The notes under the pieces are model-generated. The model was not told the DNA's origin. It ran no database searches and was given only the letters and a program-made list of their open reading frames with translations. A stretch of 64,000 bases of DNA from Melioribacteraceae bacterium (lineage in GTDB: Bacteria; Bacteroidota; Ignavibacteria; Ignavibacteriales; Melioribacteraceae): NCBI GenBank assembly GCA_022181065.1, contig BQMY01000091.1, positions 1 to 64,000 on the forward strand, read 5' to 3'. The position numbers and the translations under genes are program-made. Of the stretch, positions 8,786 to 17,701 are shown piece by piece; the first letter of the stretch is position 1; every line of letters begins with the position of its first letter.

Positions 8786-9997
8786 TTATAAATTATTTTT
8801 GATTTCGGTTAGAATGTTGTTTGCAGTAACAAACTTACTCAATAAGGGGAATTGTTTAAAATGATTTTTTGAAATGATAGATATTTTATTGGAATCGTGT
8901 TCAAACCCCGCACCGGCATCTTCCAATGAATTAAGGATTATCATATCTATTCCTTTGGATTCCAGTTTTTTTCTTGCGTTATCTTCCGCATTGTTTGTTT
9001 CGAGCGCGAATCCTGCAATAAATTTACCATCTATTTTTTGCAGTGAACGGAGAATATCACTGTTTTCTTTAAGTCTTATATTTTGAAGATTATCCTTCTT
9101 TTTAATTTTTTTATTACTGAATGTTTCAGGGGCATAATCGGCAACAGCAGCCGACATGACAAGAATATCGTTCTCAGGATAATTCTTTGCGACTGCTTCT
9201 AACATTTGTTCTGCCGAACGGACTTTAATCAATTTAATTTCAGGATAAGCTGTTTCCGAAACCGGACCACTAACAAGAGTTACATCCGCGCCTCTTAAAA
9301 AAGCGGCTTTTGCAATTGCGAATCCCATCTTACCGGAAGATCTGTTTCCGATAAACCTTACAGGATCAATATCCTCGAACGTTGGTCCCGCTGTAACCAA
9401 TACTTTTTTGCCTTCAAGATCTTTACCACTTTCCAACAGGCACAATTCAGCCGAATCAACAATTTTATCGATATCAGCCATTCTGCCGCGACCAATAAGT
9501 CCGCTTGCAAGGAAACCTTCCTCGGCGTCAACAATATAGGCACCCCTTTGTTCCAGGGTTTTGAGATTTGAAAGATTTGCCTCAGTTTCGTACATGTCCA
9601 TATCAGCCGCCGGGGCAAGAAGTAATTTCTTCCTCAATGCGGCCACAAGAGTTGTCAGAGCGTTATCAGCAAACCCGTGGGTAATTTTTGCGATAGTATT
9701 AACCGTGGCGGGAGCTATGATCATCAAATCCGCCCACATCCCGTAATCGATGTGCCACGTTTTTAACTCAACGCCGTTTTTCTGATCCGCCGGGAAAGTG
9801 TTAACAATAACCTCATTTCCAGAGAGTGTGGAAAGTGTAAGTGGTGTAATAAACTCCAGCGCAGATGGAGTCATAACAACACGTACTTCGGCACCCCTTT
9901 TAACAAGTTCCCGAACCAGAAGCGCCGATTTATAAGCAGCAATTCCTCCGGTTACCCCAAGAATTATCCGTTTTCCAGGGAGTGTATCCGGAGTCAT
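8786..9997 (-). CDS. coaBC: Bifunctional phosphopantothenoylcysteine decarboxylase / phosphopantothenate-cysteine ligase
   Basis: A 403-residue two-domain enzyme of coenzyme A synthesis. The N-terminal HFCD flavoprotein domain (CoaC) shows LGVTGGIAAYKSALLV, the active-site His in KTWHIDYGMWADLMIIAPAT and the substrate-clamp segment LAPAADMDMYE (usually PAMNxxM, so slightly divergent). The C-terminal CoaB domain shows VLVTAGPTFEDIDPVRFIGN, RSSGKMGFAIA and KKKDNLQNIRLKENSDIL. Together they make 4'-phosphopantetheine from phosphopantothenate and cysteine. It starts 2 bases after rpoZ ends. Confidence 0.96.
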   Translation of the reverse strand: MTPDTLPGKRIILGVTGGIAAYKSALLVRELVKRGAEVRVVMTPSALEFITPLTLSTLSGNEVIVNTFPADQKNGVELKTWHIDYGMWADLMIIAPATVNTIAKITHGFADNALTTLVAALRKKLLLAPAADMDMYETEANLSNLKTLEQRGAYIVDAEEGFLASGLIGRGRMADIDKIVDSAELCLLESGKDLEGKKVLVTAGPTFEDIDPVRFIGNRSSGKMGFAIAKAAFLRGADVTLVSGPVSETAYPEIKLIKVRSAEQMLEAVAKNYPENDILVMSAAVADYAPETFSNKKIKKKDNLQNIRLKENSDILRSLQKIDGKFIAGFALETNNAEDNARKKLESKGIDMIILNSLEDAGAGFEHDSNKISIISKNHFKQFPLLSKFVTANNILTEIKNNL

Positions 9998-9999
9998 AA

Positions 10000-10293
10000 C
10001 TATTCTTCTTCTTTATATCTGTAATTGATTTTACCTTCGAGCAGGTTTTCCAATCCCCTGAGATGAGGTTTTGGCATTTTTTCCATTTCAAGAGATATTT
10101 TTAATTGATCAGGATTTTCTTTTTCTTCAAATTCATCTTCAGGACCCGATACAATATTACTCAATTGAGTATTGTATTCCTGACGAACCTGATCATTGAG
10201 CTGACGCGCGCGCTTACCAATTACAATTACAGCTTCGTAAAGGTTGCTGGTGTATTTATCAATATTCTTTAAATCTACCGGTTGAATTTCCAT
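10000..10293 (-). CDS. rpoZ: DNA-directed RNA polymerase omega subunit
   Basis: A 97-residue small protein matching the FCB-type omega subunit: IDKYTSNLYEAVIVIGKRARQLN (conserved omega helix with the IGKRARQ core) followed by an acidic middle (GPEDEFEEKEN) and a C-terminal tail. The position between gmk and coaBC is the classic rpoZ location. It helps assemble RNA polymerase by wrapping the beta-prime C-terminus. Gaps to neighbours are 1 and 2 bases. Confidence 0.92.
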   Translation of the reverse strand: MEIQPVDLKNIDKYTSNLYEAVIVIGKRARQLNDQVRQEYNTQLSNIVSGPEDEFEEKENPDQLKISLEMEKMPKPHLRGLENLLEGKINYRYKEEE

Positions 10294-10294
10294 A

Positions 10295-10879
10295 CTATTT
10301 ATCCTCCAGTGCTTTTAATATTATTCCATTAACTTTTTCAACTGCCATTTCGAGATCGGAATTAACTACAACATAATCGAACATATCTTTAAAATTCAAC
10401 TCCATTTCAGCTCTTTCAACTCGCTTCCTGAGGTCTTCATTACTTTCGGTATTCCTGGCTTCCAATCTTCTTTTTAGTTCCGCAATATCCGGCGGTTGTA
10501 TGAATATAAGATATGCTTGCGGAAACACTTTTTTTATACTTAAAGCGCCTTTAACATCAACCTCGAAAATCATCGATTTACCAAGATCGAGTGTATCTTC
10601 AACGGAACTCTTTAAAGTGCCGTAATAATAATCATAAAATTTTTCCCACTCAACAAAATCGTGATTATTAATTTTTGAAAGGAATTCTCCTTCACTTATA
10701 AAATAATAATCCAAGCCATCTACTTCCCCCTCGCGTGGTTTACGCGTAGTAGCGGAAACAGATACAACCAATTCGGGAAATCGTTCCAGTATCTGCTTTA
10801 ATATTGTGGTTTTTCCCGCCCCGCTGGGAGCAGAAAACACAAATATTCTGCCTTTATTTTCTATCGGCTGACTACTCAA
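10295..10879 (-). CDS. gmk: Guanylate kinase
   Basis: A 194-residue enzyme that phosphorylates GMP to GDP. It has P-loop FSAPSGAGKTTIL (residues about 15-27), GMP-binding segment SATTRKPREGEVDGLDYYFIS and the lid ARNTESNEDLRKRVERAE. Length is typical. It overlaps the end of yicC by 8 bases and is followed 1 base later by rpoZ. Confidence 0.97.
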   Translation of the reverse strand: MSSQPIENKGRIFVFSAPSGAGKTTILKQILERFPELVVSVSATTRKPREGEVDGLDYYFISEGEFLSKINNHDFVEWEKFYDYYYGTLKSSVEDTLDLGKSMIFEVDVKGALSIKKVFPQAYLIFIQPPDIAELKRRLEARNTESNEDLRKRVERAEMELNFKDMFDYVVVNSDLEMAVEKVNGIILKALEDK

Positions 10880-11747
10880 TGTTTTGTATTTGTTCTCTTA
10901 TTTTTTCCAGTTCTTCCTTAATAAATAAACCGTTATGCGAAATATCGGCTGAAACGGTTTTACTATTAATGGTATTTGCTTCCCGATTCATTTCCTGACA
11001 GATAAAATTGAGTCTTTTACCCGCTTCATTAGTATTAACGAGAGTATCGGAGAACATTTTTATGTGACTGCGAAGCCGTACACATTCCTCGGTTACGTCA
11101 TATCTTTCAACAAGAAGAGCGAGTTCGGTATCGAGTCTGTCTTTGTTATCTGAAAAGTTTTCGAGAAGCTGACCTGCGCGTTCAACAACTTTCTGAAAAT
11201 ATTCTTCAATTGAATTTCGATTGGAAGCTTCTATTTTATCGAGATAACCTTCAATTAAATCAAGTCTTCCCTGAAGGTCATTCTTTAACTCTGTTCCTTC
11301 TTTTACGCGCATCTCATTTAGATCTGCAATTGCGTCCTTTACAGCTTTTTCGATAAAGCTGAACTGATCCTCTATGTCAGGAATTTCATTTGAGAAAAAC
11401 AAATCCTGCATGGAAAGAACATGCTCAATCTTTATTTCTTCATCCTTGTTGAGCGAGGTTTTAATCTTTTTCAAAAACTCTACAGCTGTATTAAGTCCCT
11501 TTTCATCAAAAGAAACAAATTTATCTTCCCCCGATTCGGTAGTCAGAAAAACTGTAAGACTAACTTTACCTCTCTTTATGGTTTTGCGCACCATCTCCCG
11601 GAGGGCAAACTCTTTCGCTGAAAGGTCTCTCGGTATTCTTACTGAAAGATCCAGGTATCTGCTGTTAAGCGACTTAACTTCAGCTTCTACAATAAAATGA
11701 TCGGCTTTAACTAAAGACTTTCCGTAACCGGTCATACTAACAATCAT
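10872..11747 (-). CDS. yicC: YicC family endoribonuclease
   Basis: A 291-residue YicC-type protein: the start MIVSMTGYGKS and VKSLNSRYLDLSVRIPR are diagnostic, and the C-terminal DUF1732 reads GKRLNFICQEMNREANTINSK. YicC proteins act as endoribonucleases involved in small-RNA turnover in E. coli. It leads the operon yicC-gmk-rpoZ-coaBC-udg-dnaB-DUF1460, an arrangement seen widely up to coaBC. Confidence 0.95.
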   Translation of the reverse strand: MIVSMTGYGKSLVKADHFIVEAEVKSLNSRYLDLSVRIPRDLSAKEFALREMVRKTIKRGKVSLTVFLTTESGEDKFVSFDEKGLNTAVEFLKKIKTSLNKDEEIKIEHVLSMQDLFFSNEIPDIEDQFSFIEKAVKDAIADLNEMRVKEGTELKNDLQGRLDLIEGYLDKIEASNRNSIEEYFQKVVERAGQLLENFSDNKDRLDTELALLVERYDVTEECVRLRSHIKMFSDTLVNTNEAGKRLNFICQEMNREANTINSKTVSADISHNGLFIKEELEKIREQIQNIE

Positions 11748-11811
11748 TACAACCTCGGTAAAATTTAAATAATTAATATACCAAATTTAACAGGGATTTT
11801 AAATGGGAATT

Positions 11812-13926
11812 TTAGAAGGCCTCACCAATGCCAAGATGGAATTCAAAAGTTTCTTTCAGAGTGATTTTATTAAAGAAAGATCGTGTATCCTCAGGATCAA
11901 AAACTTTAAAGCCAAAATCTATCCTCAAGGGCGCGAATTCAGAGTAATATCTTATTCCCATTCCCGCGGCAATGGCAACCTTATCATACCTGAAATCAGA
12001 ATAGCTGTTCCAGACATTACCAAAATCGACAAACAAAGCTGAACCGAATTTACCAAATAAACGGTTTCTTGTTTCTACCGTCCCCTCCAGTAAGAAGAAG
12101 CCACCAGGACTCAATCCCCTTATGATATCAGTAATATCATCTAGTGAAAAAGTCGAAAACTGGAGAGCCGGAACCAAAGTTCTTGTTCTCCAACCACGCA
12201 CAGAATTACTACCACCGGCATACAACCTCTGGTTTATCGGGATATCACCCTGATTTCCCTGATATGTAAAAATATTACCAACCTTTAATTTCATCGCCAA
12301 TGTACTGTTCTCGTCATCAAAAACAGGAAAATATATTGATCCGGTAAGAGTAGTTTTTATATATAGCGGTGCATCGAAATCAGCAATCCCCGTTTTACCG
12401 ACCAGATAGGCGATTGAGTTACCATCTTCAAGCAGCGCGTTCAGCGTGTAACCGGTTGTTGGAAAAAGTACATTGTTCGATTTATTGGCTGAGAGATTAA
12501 AACCAAGAATAGTGTTGGTATTTTGTGTAAACTTGTCATCGATAGAATTATCGACAAATTCTTCGGCTGTTGATTCCACCTGATCTTCCGGTATCCCGAG
12601 TTTTCGCAGCAGAACACTGACACCATCAACGAGATAACCATCAGAATAAACATATTTTGATCTGATCCAATCAAGAGATATCCTGAATCCTGAAAAATAT
12701 GTACGGCGAGGCAATTCAAAATTAAGACTTAGTTTCGCACCAAAAAGTAATGCGTTATATTCATCTCTACGCTTTTGAAGAGTAACATAAGTTTCAATAC
12801 GGGAGTTTATCGGTCGTCCGAATAGATATGGCTGTTCAAGCGCAATACGCGCATCAGAGTAACCATACAAACTTGTGTCATTGATGGAAAAGTCGGTTAT
12901 AAATTCAGTGATACTTTCCGAGGCGGCCGAAGTACTGATTTGAAATAATCGGGCATCACCAATAAAGTTCTTCCTGGAATAGTTTACACCAAGACCCAGA
13001 TTAAACGCGTTATCCTCATTGTTCACAATAATTTCCGGAGCAATTTCATTAAGCAGACCCACGCTCGTACTGATATTAAGAGGCATAAAATCTTCCGAAG
13101 TATCTGCAATCACCCCGTTAACTACCGCTGAGGTAAATAGATTTGTTCGGTACAACCTTACCTGTGCTCTTCTGATATCATAGGAACTGTAAAAATCCAT
13201 TCGTTCAATACCAACAATTTCCCTGATGAGCTCATCCTCAATCAGTTCTTTACCTTCACCCGCTTTCTGAACTCGAACATCATCAAAGCGATACCTCCGA
13301 CCGTGATCAAGAAATATTTTAACCGATGCTCGATTCCGCATGGTATCAACCAATATATCGGGTGTGGTATTGGATACCAGCGCATAACCATGGTCTCGCA
13401 GGAAGGTAAGTACAGAATTAAGATTTGATTCTACCAACTGTCGGGTAAATCTATCCGTTGAGTCAACAGAAATTATTTCTGTAAAAACTCTGTCACTAAT
13501 ATTTGGATCAAGCTCACGTAATCCCATTACATCGAAACTCTCAAGGAGGACGGGTTCGTCTTCATTTATTGTAAAAATCAACTCCGCCGAGGTAGAATCG
13601 TCAATGATATTATAATTCGCTGATATTTCCGATTCAAAAAAGCCCTGATCAAGATAAAATGATCTTAGTGCCTGTAGATCAGAGGGCACCAACAAGGAAT
13701 CGAAATATACCGCGCTTTCTCCCAAACCAAGATTATCCAGGAATTGATAAAACCAGTTTGGTGATTCCCGGCTAAAGATAATTTGTTCCAATTCCCCGTC
13801 GGAAATCATGGAATTACCCTCAAACTTGATTTCATTAAGCTCGTATGGTGTAATTCCTTGCGAGAAAACCGGAACGGTAAAAAGCCACAGAATGACCGGA
13901 AATATTTTTAATAATTTTTTAAGCAT
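11812..13926 (-). CDS. Omp85/BamA-TamA family outer membrane assembly protein
   Basis: I prefer the start at 13926 (about 704 residues): it gives a clean signal peptide (MLKKLLKIFPVILWLFTVP, cleaved near FSQ) and begins 4 bases after the preceding gene stops, whereas the longer start at 13968 would overlap it by 38 bases. After the signal come POTRA-like repeats (about residues 25-330, e.g. YELNEIKFEGNSMISDGELE), then a 16-strand-type barrel (surface antigen domain) with the Omp85 motif LYAGGSNSVRGWRTR and FVDFGNVW near the C-terminus. It is shorter than canonical BamA and fits a TamA or second BamA-like insertase. Confidence 0.9.
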   Translation of the reverse strand: MLKKLLKIFPVILWLFTVPVFSQGITPYELNEIKFEGNSMISDGELEQIIFSRESPNWFYQFLDNLGLGESAVYFDSLLVPSDLQALRSFYLDQGFFESEISANYNIIDDSTSAELIFTINEDEPVLLESFDVMGLRELDPNISDRVFTEIISVDSTDRFTRQLVESNLNSVLTFLRDHGYALVSNTTPDILVDTMRNRASVKIFLDHGRRYRFDDVRVQKAGEGKELIEDELIREIVGIERMDFYSSYDIRRAQVRLYRTNLFTSAVVNGVIADTSEDFMPLNISTSVGLLNEIAPEIIVNNEDNAFNLGLGVNYSRKNFIGDARLFQISTSAASESITEFITDFSINDTSLYGYSDARIALEQPYLFGRPINSRIETYVTLQKRRDEYNALLFGAKLSLNFELPRRTYFSGFRISLDWIRSKYVYSDGYLVDGVSVLLRKLGIPEDQVESTAEEFVDNSIDDKFTQNTNTILGFNLSANKSNNVLFPTTGYTLNALLEDGNSIAYLVGKTGIADFDAPLYIKTTLTGSIYFPVFDDENSTLAMKLKVGNIFTYQGNQGDIPINQRLYAGGSNSVRGWRTRTLVPALQFSTFSLDDITDIIRGLSPGGFFLLEGTVETRNRLFGKFGSALFVDFGNVWNSYSDFRYDKVAIAAGMGIRYYSEFAPLRIDFGFKVFDPEDTRSFFNKITLKETFEFHLGIGEAF

Positions 13927-13930
13927 ATCA

Positions 13931-14557
13931 TCAATGAATAATTTCAACCCGAGTACCAATATCAACAACAGAACTCAATTCATCAATATTCCGGTTACTA
14001 ACCGCAACAGATCCGTTAGTCCAGTTAAAAACAAATGGCAGATTTCTAAAAACTATATCGTATTTTCCAAGTCCGTGAATTCCAATATTTGCTCCGAGAA
14101 TAGTAGTGGAATCAGCACAATTTCCCGATTCCAGGGCAACGATGATCTTGTTAAAATCGCGCTCTGATATATATCCTCGTCTGAGAGATTCCGATGCGTC
14201 ATTTCTGTTAGGATAATTCAGTTTAATAATTTTGTAATATACCTCATGCTCCCTGATTTCGCATACCTTATAATCACCCACCGGAGTAATGTTATCCTCC
14301 TTACTTCTTTTAATTCTTCCCCTGTTTTTACCAAAGGCGGCTTTAAAAGTTTTTACTTCCGTTTCCCCCGAGTATAAAGTGATTGTATATTTTGTACGAT
14401 CAATTACAAGATAAACATCATCAAGCTCCGAAATCCCTTTTTGTTCCATTGCTACATCAAGCGGAATCTCTCGCAGATTCAGTATAAACCCGTAGGATAC
14501 CACCCCGGCGAAAAATACGCCTATGCTTCCAATTATATATAATATACTTCTAAACAA
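13931..14557 (-). CDS. L,D-transpeptidase (YkuD) fold protein with Ser in place of the catalytic Cys
   Basis: A 208-residue protein with an N-terminal membrane anchor (residues 4-26) and a YkuD domain (about 48-207). The domain shows DRTKYTITLYSG, the TPVGDYKV turn, the histidine motif IGIHGLG (His161) and the final motif NWTNGSVAVSN. Active L,D-transpeptidases have Cys in that last motif (xxGCIxxSN). Here residue 183 is Ser, codon TCT at 14009-14011, one base from TGT. The fold is clear, but transpeptidase chemistry is doubtful unless this is a sequencing error or serine is used. It lies 4 bases upstream of the BamA-like gene. Confidence 0.85.
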   Translation of the reverse strand: MFRSILYIIGSIGVFFAGVVSYGFILNLREIPLDVAMEQKGISELDDVYLVIDRTKYTITLYSGETEVKTFKAAFGKNRGRIKRSKEDNITPVGDYKVCEIREHEVYYKIIKLNYPNRNDASESLRRGYISERDFNKIIVALESGNCADSTTILGANIGIHGLGKYDIVFRNLPFVFNWTNGSVAVSNRNIDELSSVVDIGTRVEIIH

Positions 14558-14705
14558 ATCGCTTAAGCTTTTCTAACTGAATATTAAGAACAAAAATAAT
14601 AAGAGTTTTATCAATGGGAAATACAAATAAGAGGTAAAAATAATAATTTCTTTCGAGAAAGGTTTTTACTGAATTACATTATTTTGCTTATATCTTGTGA
14701 GGAAA

Positions 14706-14734
14706 GCACAAACCTCCGCGACAGAGGTTTGTGC
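14706..14734 (-). terminator. Hairpin downstream of ccmF
   Basis: Perfect 11-base arms GCACAAACCTC and GAGGTTTGTGC around a 7-base loop, 9 bases past the ccmF stop codon. On the minus strand only TTTCC follows, so intrinsic termination may be partial. The position at the end of the ccm cluster supports a terminator role. Confidence 0.7.
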
Positions 14735-14743
14735 CAAATAATT

Positions 14744-17143
14744 TTAAGCTACAGATTCTCTTAATCTGCGTACAGTTGAAACGGTAAATCCAACAACCAT
14801 AACAATAACACCTAACCATACCAGATTTATAAATGGTTTAACGCTGGCTTCAATGCTCAATACTTCCTGTTTAACATTCTCCGACTGCTGCTTGCCATGT
14901 GTGCCATCCTCGATCATCAATTCAACCACACCGGAAGCATCCAGACTTAACAGCTGGAAATCAAGTTCAAATTCGTGAAGATGCGCACTTGTAAATTCAC
15001 GAGTTTGTCCGTCACTTATCATGAATAATTCGATGGATTCATTCTTGTCACCTTGAGAAATCCTCAAAACGGCACCAATCTGGAATTGTTTACCAGCCAT
15101 CATATCAGCCATCGCTTCCTGATCAAAATTGAATTCTTCAAAAGCAATTGTATAACCATTATAAGTTATTGTTTCGCCTTTGGTTAGTGAATGCTTTTCT
15201 CCGCCTGATGCAGGTGCTGAACCATCTTCATAACTTACCGGAGCGATGTAAAAATCGCGAATAAGGGTATTCATTATATCGGGTTCACGCATCAAACTGT
15301 TATTAAATTCAGCAATATACATTACCGGAGCAACAGTCGATTTTGAGCCGCCATCAACAACTTCGATATCGAAAGCATACTTTTTACCATTTTCAATCGG
15401 ACGGTAACCGGTAAAAGTCACTTCATGACCAAGCACTTCAACTGTTTCACCCTTTACAAGCTGCACTTGTTTATCTTCGGTGAAACCACCTGTGGCAATT
15501 ACACCCAATAAAAATAACGCTAAACCTGTGTGGGCGACATAAGCACCAAGATAAAGTTTATTACCTTTTATAATTTTATAGGCTACTTCAATATTTACAA
15601 ATAAGGCAAAAGCAGTCGACCATGTGAAGATGATAAGCATAATATCATACATTGAGCCGATTAATACTGAAGAGACAGTCAGCACAGTAGCTGCCGCGGC
15701 TGAAAACGCCGAGCTTTTTAGCAGAGAACCACTATCTGTTTTTCTCCATTTGAGCAATAAACTGAATCCGTTCAGTAATCCTATAATGATACCTATAGGA
15801 AGATTGAGTTCATTATAATATCTGATCTCAACCGCCGTGCCCCATATAGGAGCCGAGGTACCCCAAAGAATAATTATCGCGGAAGCGATCAGGGTAACAG
15901 CACCTGTAAATAGCGCCAACTCCCGCGAAAGGACATTCTGTTCAGCTTCAAAATTTTCAGTTAGATATTTCCAACGGTAAGCTATAAAACCAAGTCCGAG
16001 GAATAAAAACATCAGTAAAAAGCCAAGCAGGAATACAAAAACTATTTTTCCCGGTGCTACAAATGAGTGCACGGAAGCATCACTCAAAATTCCGCTTCTG
16101 GTAAGAAAAGTACTATATATTACAAGCACATAGGTTAATACCGCCAAAATAAGATTTGTTTTCACGAACCTGCCCGGACCACCTTTGGACTGTGATTTTT
16201 TCTGCACAAGCATTGTGTGAATTCCGGCAACACCGATTATCCATGGTACCAGACTTGAGTTTTCAACCGGGTCCCAGCCCCAGTATCCTCCCCAGCCAAG
16301 TACACCATATGCCCAATAACCACCAAGCATAATCGCCAGACCAAGAACCATCATCCCACTCAATAACCATGGTAAAGATTGTTTAACCCAATCAGAATAA
16401 TCATTTTTAATTAATGCCCCGACAGCAAAAGCAAACGGCGCGGTTGCCATAGCAAAACCAACAAAAAGGATTGGCGGATGAATCTGCATCCAGAAGTTCT
16501 GCAATAGTGGATTCAGTCCTTTACCCTGGAGGATAAATTGGTCTATTCCAATTCCGGCACCTTTCATCGAAGCGAGAAGTTCACCACTCATCCTTACAAA
16601 ATTATCTCCCGAGTTTGGATCAGAGAACATATGCCCCTGCAAGAAACTCATAGACAAGAATGACGGATTAAGATATTTTACATTCAGAAAAGTTTCTTCT
16701 GCCCAGATATACTCAAATGGTGATTTGAGCAATGGAGAAACCATCACAAGCAGGAAGACTGTACCCAGGGTAAAAGTAATCATCACCCTTGGTTCAAGAT
16801 CACCTCTTTTTGAGGTATAATCAAGCAGTATCAGACCAACGATAACAGTAAAGAGCAACCATAGTAGTAAACTGCCTTCCTGACCGGCATAAAAGGTTGA
16901 CATTAGCAAACCAACCGGTAAATCGCTGCCGCTGTAATTAAAGATATATTTATACTGGTACTGATGTGTTAAAACAGCATGTAGTAATAGCGCGCTCGCC
17001 GCTATAACAGAAATAGATGTAACATGAAAACCGATGCGAGCCGGTATAAGTGTATTTTTATATCCCTTCACTGAAAAGTAGTACATAATGAATGTGAAGA
17101 GACCCGCCATCAACCCGATGGTGAGTAAGGTATTACCTATCAT
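14744..17143 (-). CDS. ccmF: Cytochrome c heme lyase subunit CcmF
   Basis: A 799-residue polytopic membrane protein of System I cytochrome c maturation. The WWD heme-handling motif is WGWDPVENSSLVPWI (residues about 275-290). The first 540 residues are a run of about 14 transmembrane segments with periplasmic His in between (FLQGHMFSD, IHPPILF); after them comes the CcmF C-terminal domain (VQLVKGETVEVLGHEVTFTGY) and a final membrane helix. It is last in the order ccmC-ccmD-ccmE-ccmF. No ccmA/ccmB, ccmG or ccmH is seen adjacent. Confidence 0.96.
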   Translation of the reverse strand: MIGNTLLTIGLMAGLFTFIMYYFSVKGYKNTLIPARIGFHVTSISVIAASALLLHAVLTHQYQYKYIFNYSGSDLPVGLLMSTFYAGQEGSLLLWLLFTVIVGLILLDYTSKRGDLEPRVMITFTLGTVFLLVMVSPLLKSPFEYIWAEETFLNVKYLNPSFLSMSFLQGHMFSDPNSGDNFVRMSGELLASMKGAGIGIDQFILQGKGLNPLLQNFWMQIHPPILFVGFAMATAPFAFAVGALIKNDYSDWVKQSLPWLLSGMMVLGLAIMLGGYWAYGVLGWGGYWGWDPVENSSLVPWIIGVAGIHTMLVQKKSQSKGGPGRFVKTNLILAVLTYVLVIYSTFLTRSGILSDASVHSFVAPGKIVFVFLLGFLLMFLFLGLGFIAYRWKYLTENFEAEQNVLSRELALFTGAVTLIASAIIILWGTSAPIWGTAVEIRYYNELNLPIGIIIGLLNGFSLLLKWRKTDSGSLLKSSAFSAAAATVLTVSSVLIGSMYDIMLIIFTWSTAFALFVNIEVAYKIIKGNKLYLGAYVAHTGLALFLLGVIATGGFTEDKQVQLVKGETVEVLGHEVTFTGYRPIENGKKYAFDIEVVDGGSKSTVAPVMYIAEFNNSLMREPDIMNTLIRDFYIAPVSYEDGSAPASGGEKHSLTKGETITYNGYTIAFEEFNFDQEAMADMMAGKQFQIGAVLRISQGDKNESIELFMISDGQTREFTSAHLHEFELDFQLLSLDASGVVELMIEDGTHGKQQSENVKQEVLSIEASVKPFINLVWLGVIVMVVGFTVSTVRRLRESVA

Positions 17144-17165
17144 AATTCAACTCCAATCGAAATAG

Positions 17166-17555
17166 TTATGACTGAGCTCTGTCTCCAAGCTCTTCTTCAT
17201 ATTTTGAAGGACATTTGGTGAGTATATCTTTTGCGTGGAAATAATTATTCTGATATTTCCCTGTGACAACAACACTTGTTGCAGATTCAAAGTTATTTGG
17301 TATCGTACCTTTATACATAACTTTCATCTCTTCACCATTTTCATCTTTCATGTAAAATGAGAAAATGTTATTTGTCTGGTCGATATCATATTTTTTTTCT
17401 TTAACCCAAAACCCTGTGGCCTTGATCATTTTGTCAGTAGTTTTAACCACTTCAAAGTCACTTACGTACGACACGTTGGTCTGAGTGAAAAGATAGCCCA
17501 TTAAACTCATGAAAACGAGTATAATAAAACCGCCGAATATATATTTTTTATTCAT
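17166..17555 (-). CDS. ccmE: Heme chaperone CcmE, CXXXY variant
   Basis: A 129-residue protein with one N-terminal membrane anchor (residues 5-24) and an OB-fold periplasmic domain (RDFEVVKTT-like start, MKVMYKGTIPNNF, VVVTGKYQNNYFHAKDILTKC). Canonical CcmE binds heme through a His in HxxxY. Here the aligned motif is CPSKY (Cys115, Tyr119), the CXXXY form described in sulfate reducers and archaea. Its start codon directly abuts the stop of the small ccmD gene, so the two are translationally coupled. Confidence 0.93.
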   Translation of the reverse strand: MNKKYIFGGFIILVFMSLMGYLFTQTNVSYVSDFEVVKTTDKMIKATGFWVKEKKYDIDQTNNIFSFYMKDENGEEMKVMYKGTIPNNFESATSVVVTGKYQNNYFHAKDILTKCPSKYEEELGDRAQS

Positions 17556-17693
17556 TTAATTATTCTCCTCAAGTTCTTCTTCAATCTTTTTTAATCTTTT
17601 GTCGGTGGTATACAGATAACCAAATATTCCAAACCAAACAACAAGAACAATAAACATTACTATGTAAATTGAGTTATTTTCAAGAAACTCCAA
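17556..17693 (-). CDS. ccmD: CcmD-like small membrane protein (TTG start)
   Basis: A 45-residue protein beginning at the TTG complementary to 17691-17693, preceded by GAGG at the right spacing. The sequence starts MEFLENNSIYIVMFIVLVVW, has one transmembrane helix (about residues 8-28), then a basic turn (TTDKRLKK) and an acidic tail (IEEELEENN). This is the CcmD layout, a small subunit that helps release holo-CcmE from the CcmABC complex. It fits exactly between ccmC (8 bases away) and ccmE (0 bases). An internal ATG would give only 33 residues and cut the helix, so TTG is preferred. Confidence 0.85.
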   Translation of the reverse strand: MEFLENNSIYIVMFIVLVVWFGIFGYLYTTDKRLKKIEEELEENN

Positions 17694-17701
17694 CGTATAC
17701 C

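Noticed and set aside
11935-11990. CATTCCCGCGG-type sequence resembling the hairpin repeat near 24.36 kb
   Set aside because: It is part of the BamA-like coding sequence and does not form the matching stem.
13927-13968. Longer start of the BamA-like gene
   Set aside because: It would overlap the upstream gene by 38 bases and put 14 extra residues before an otherwise clean signal peptide.
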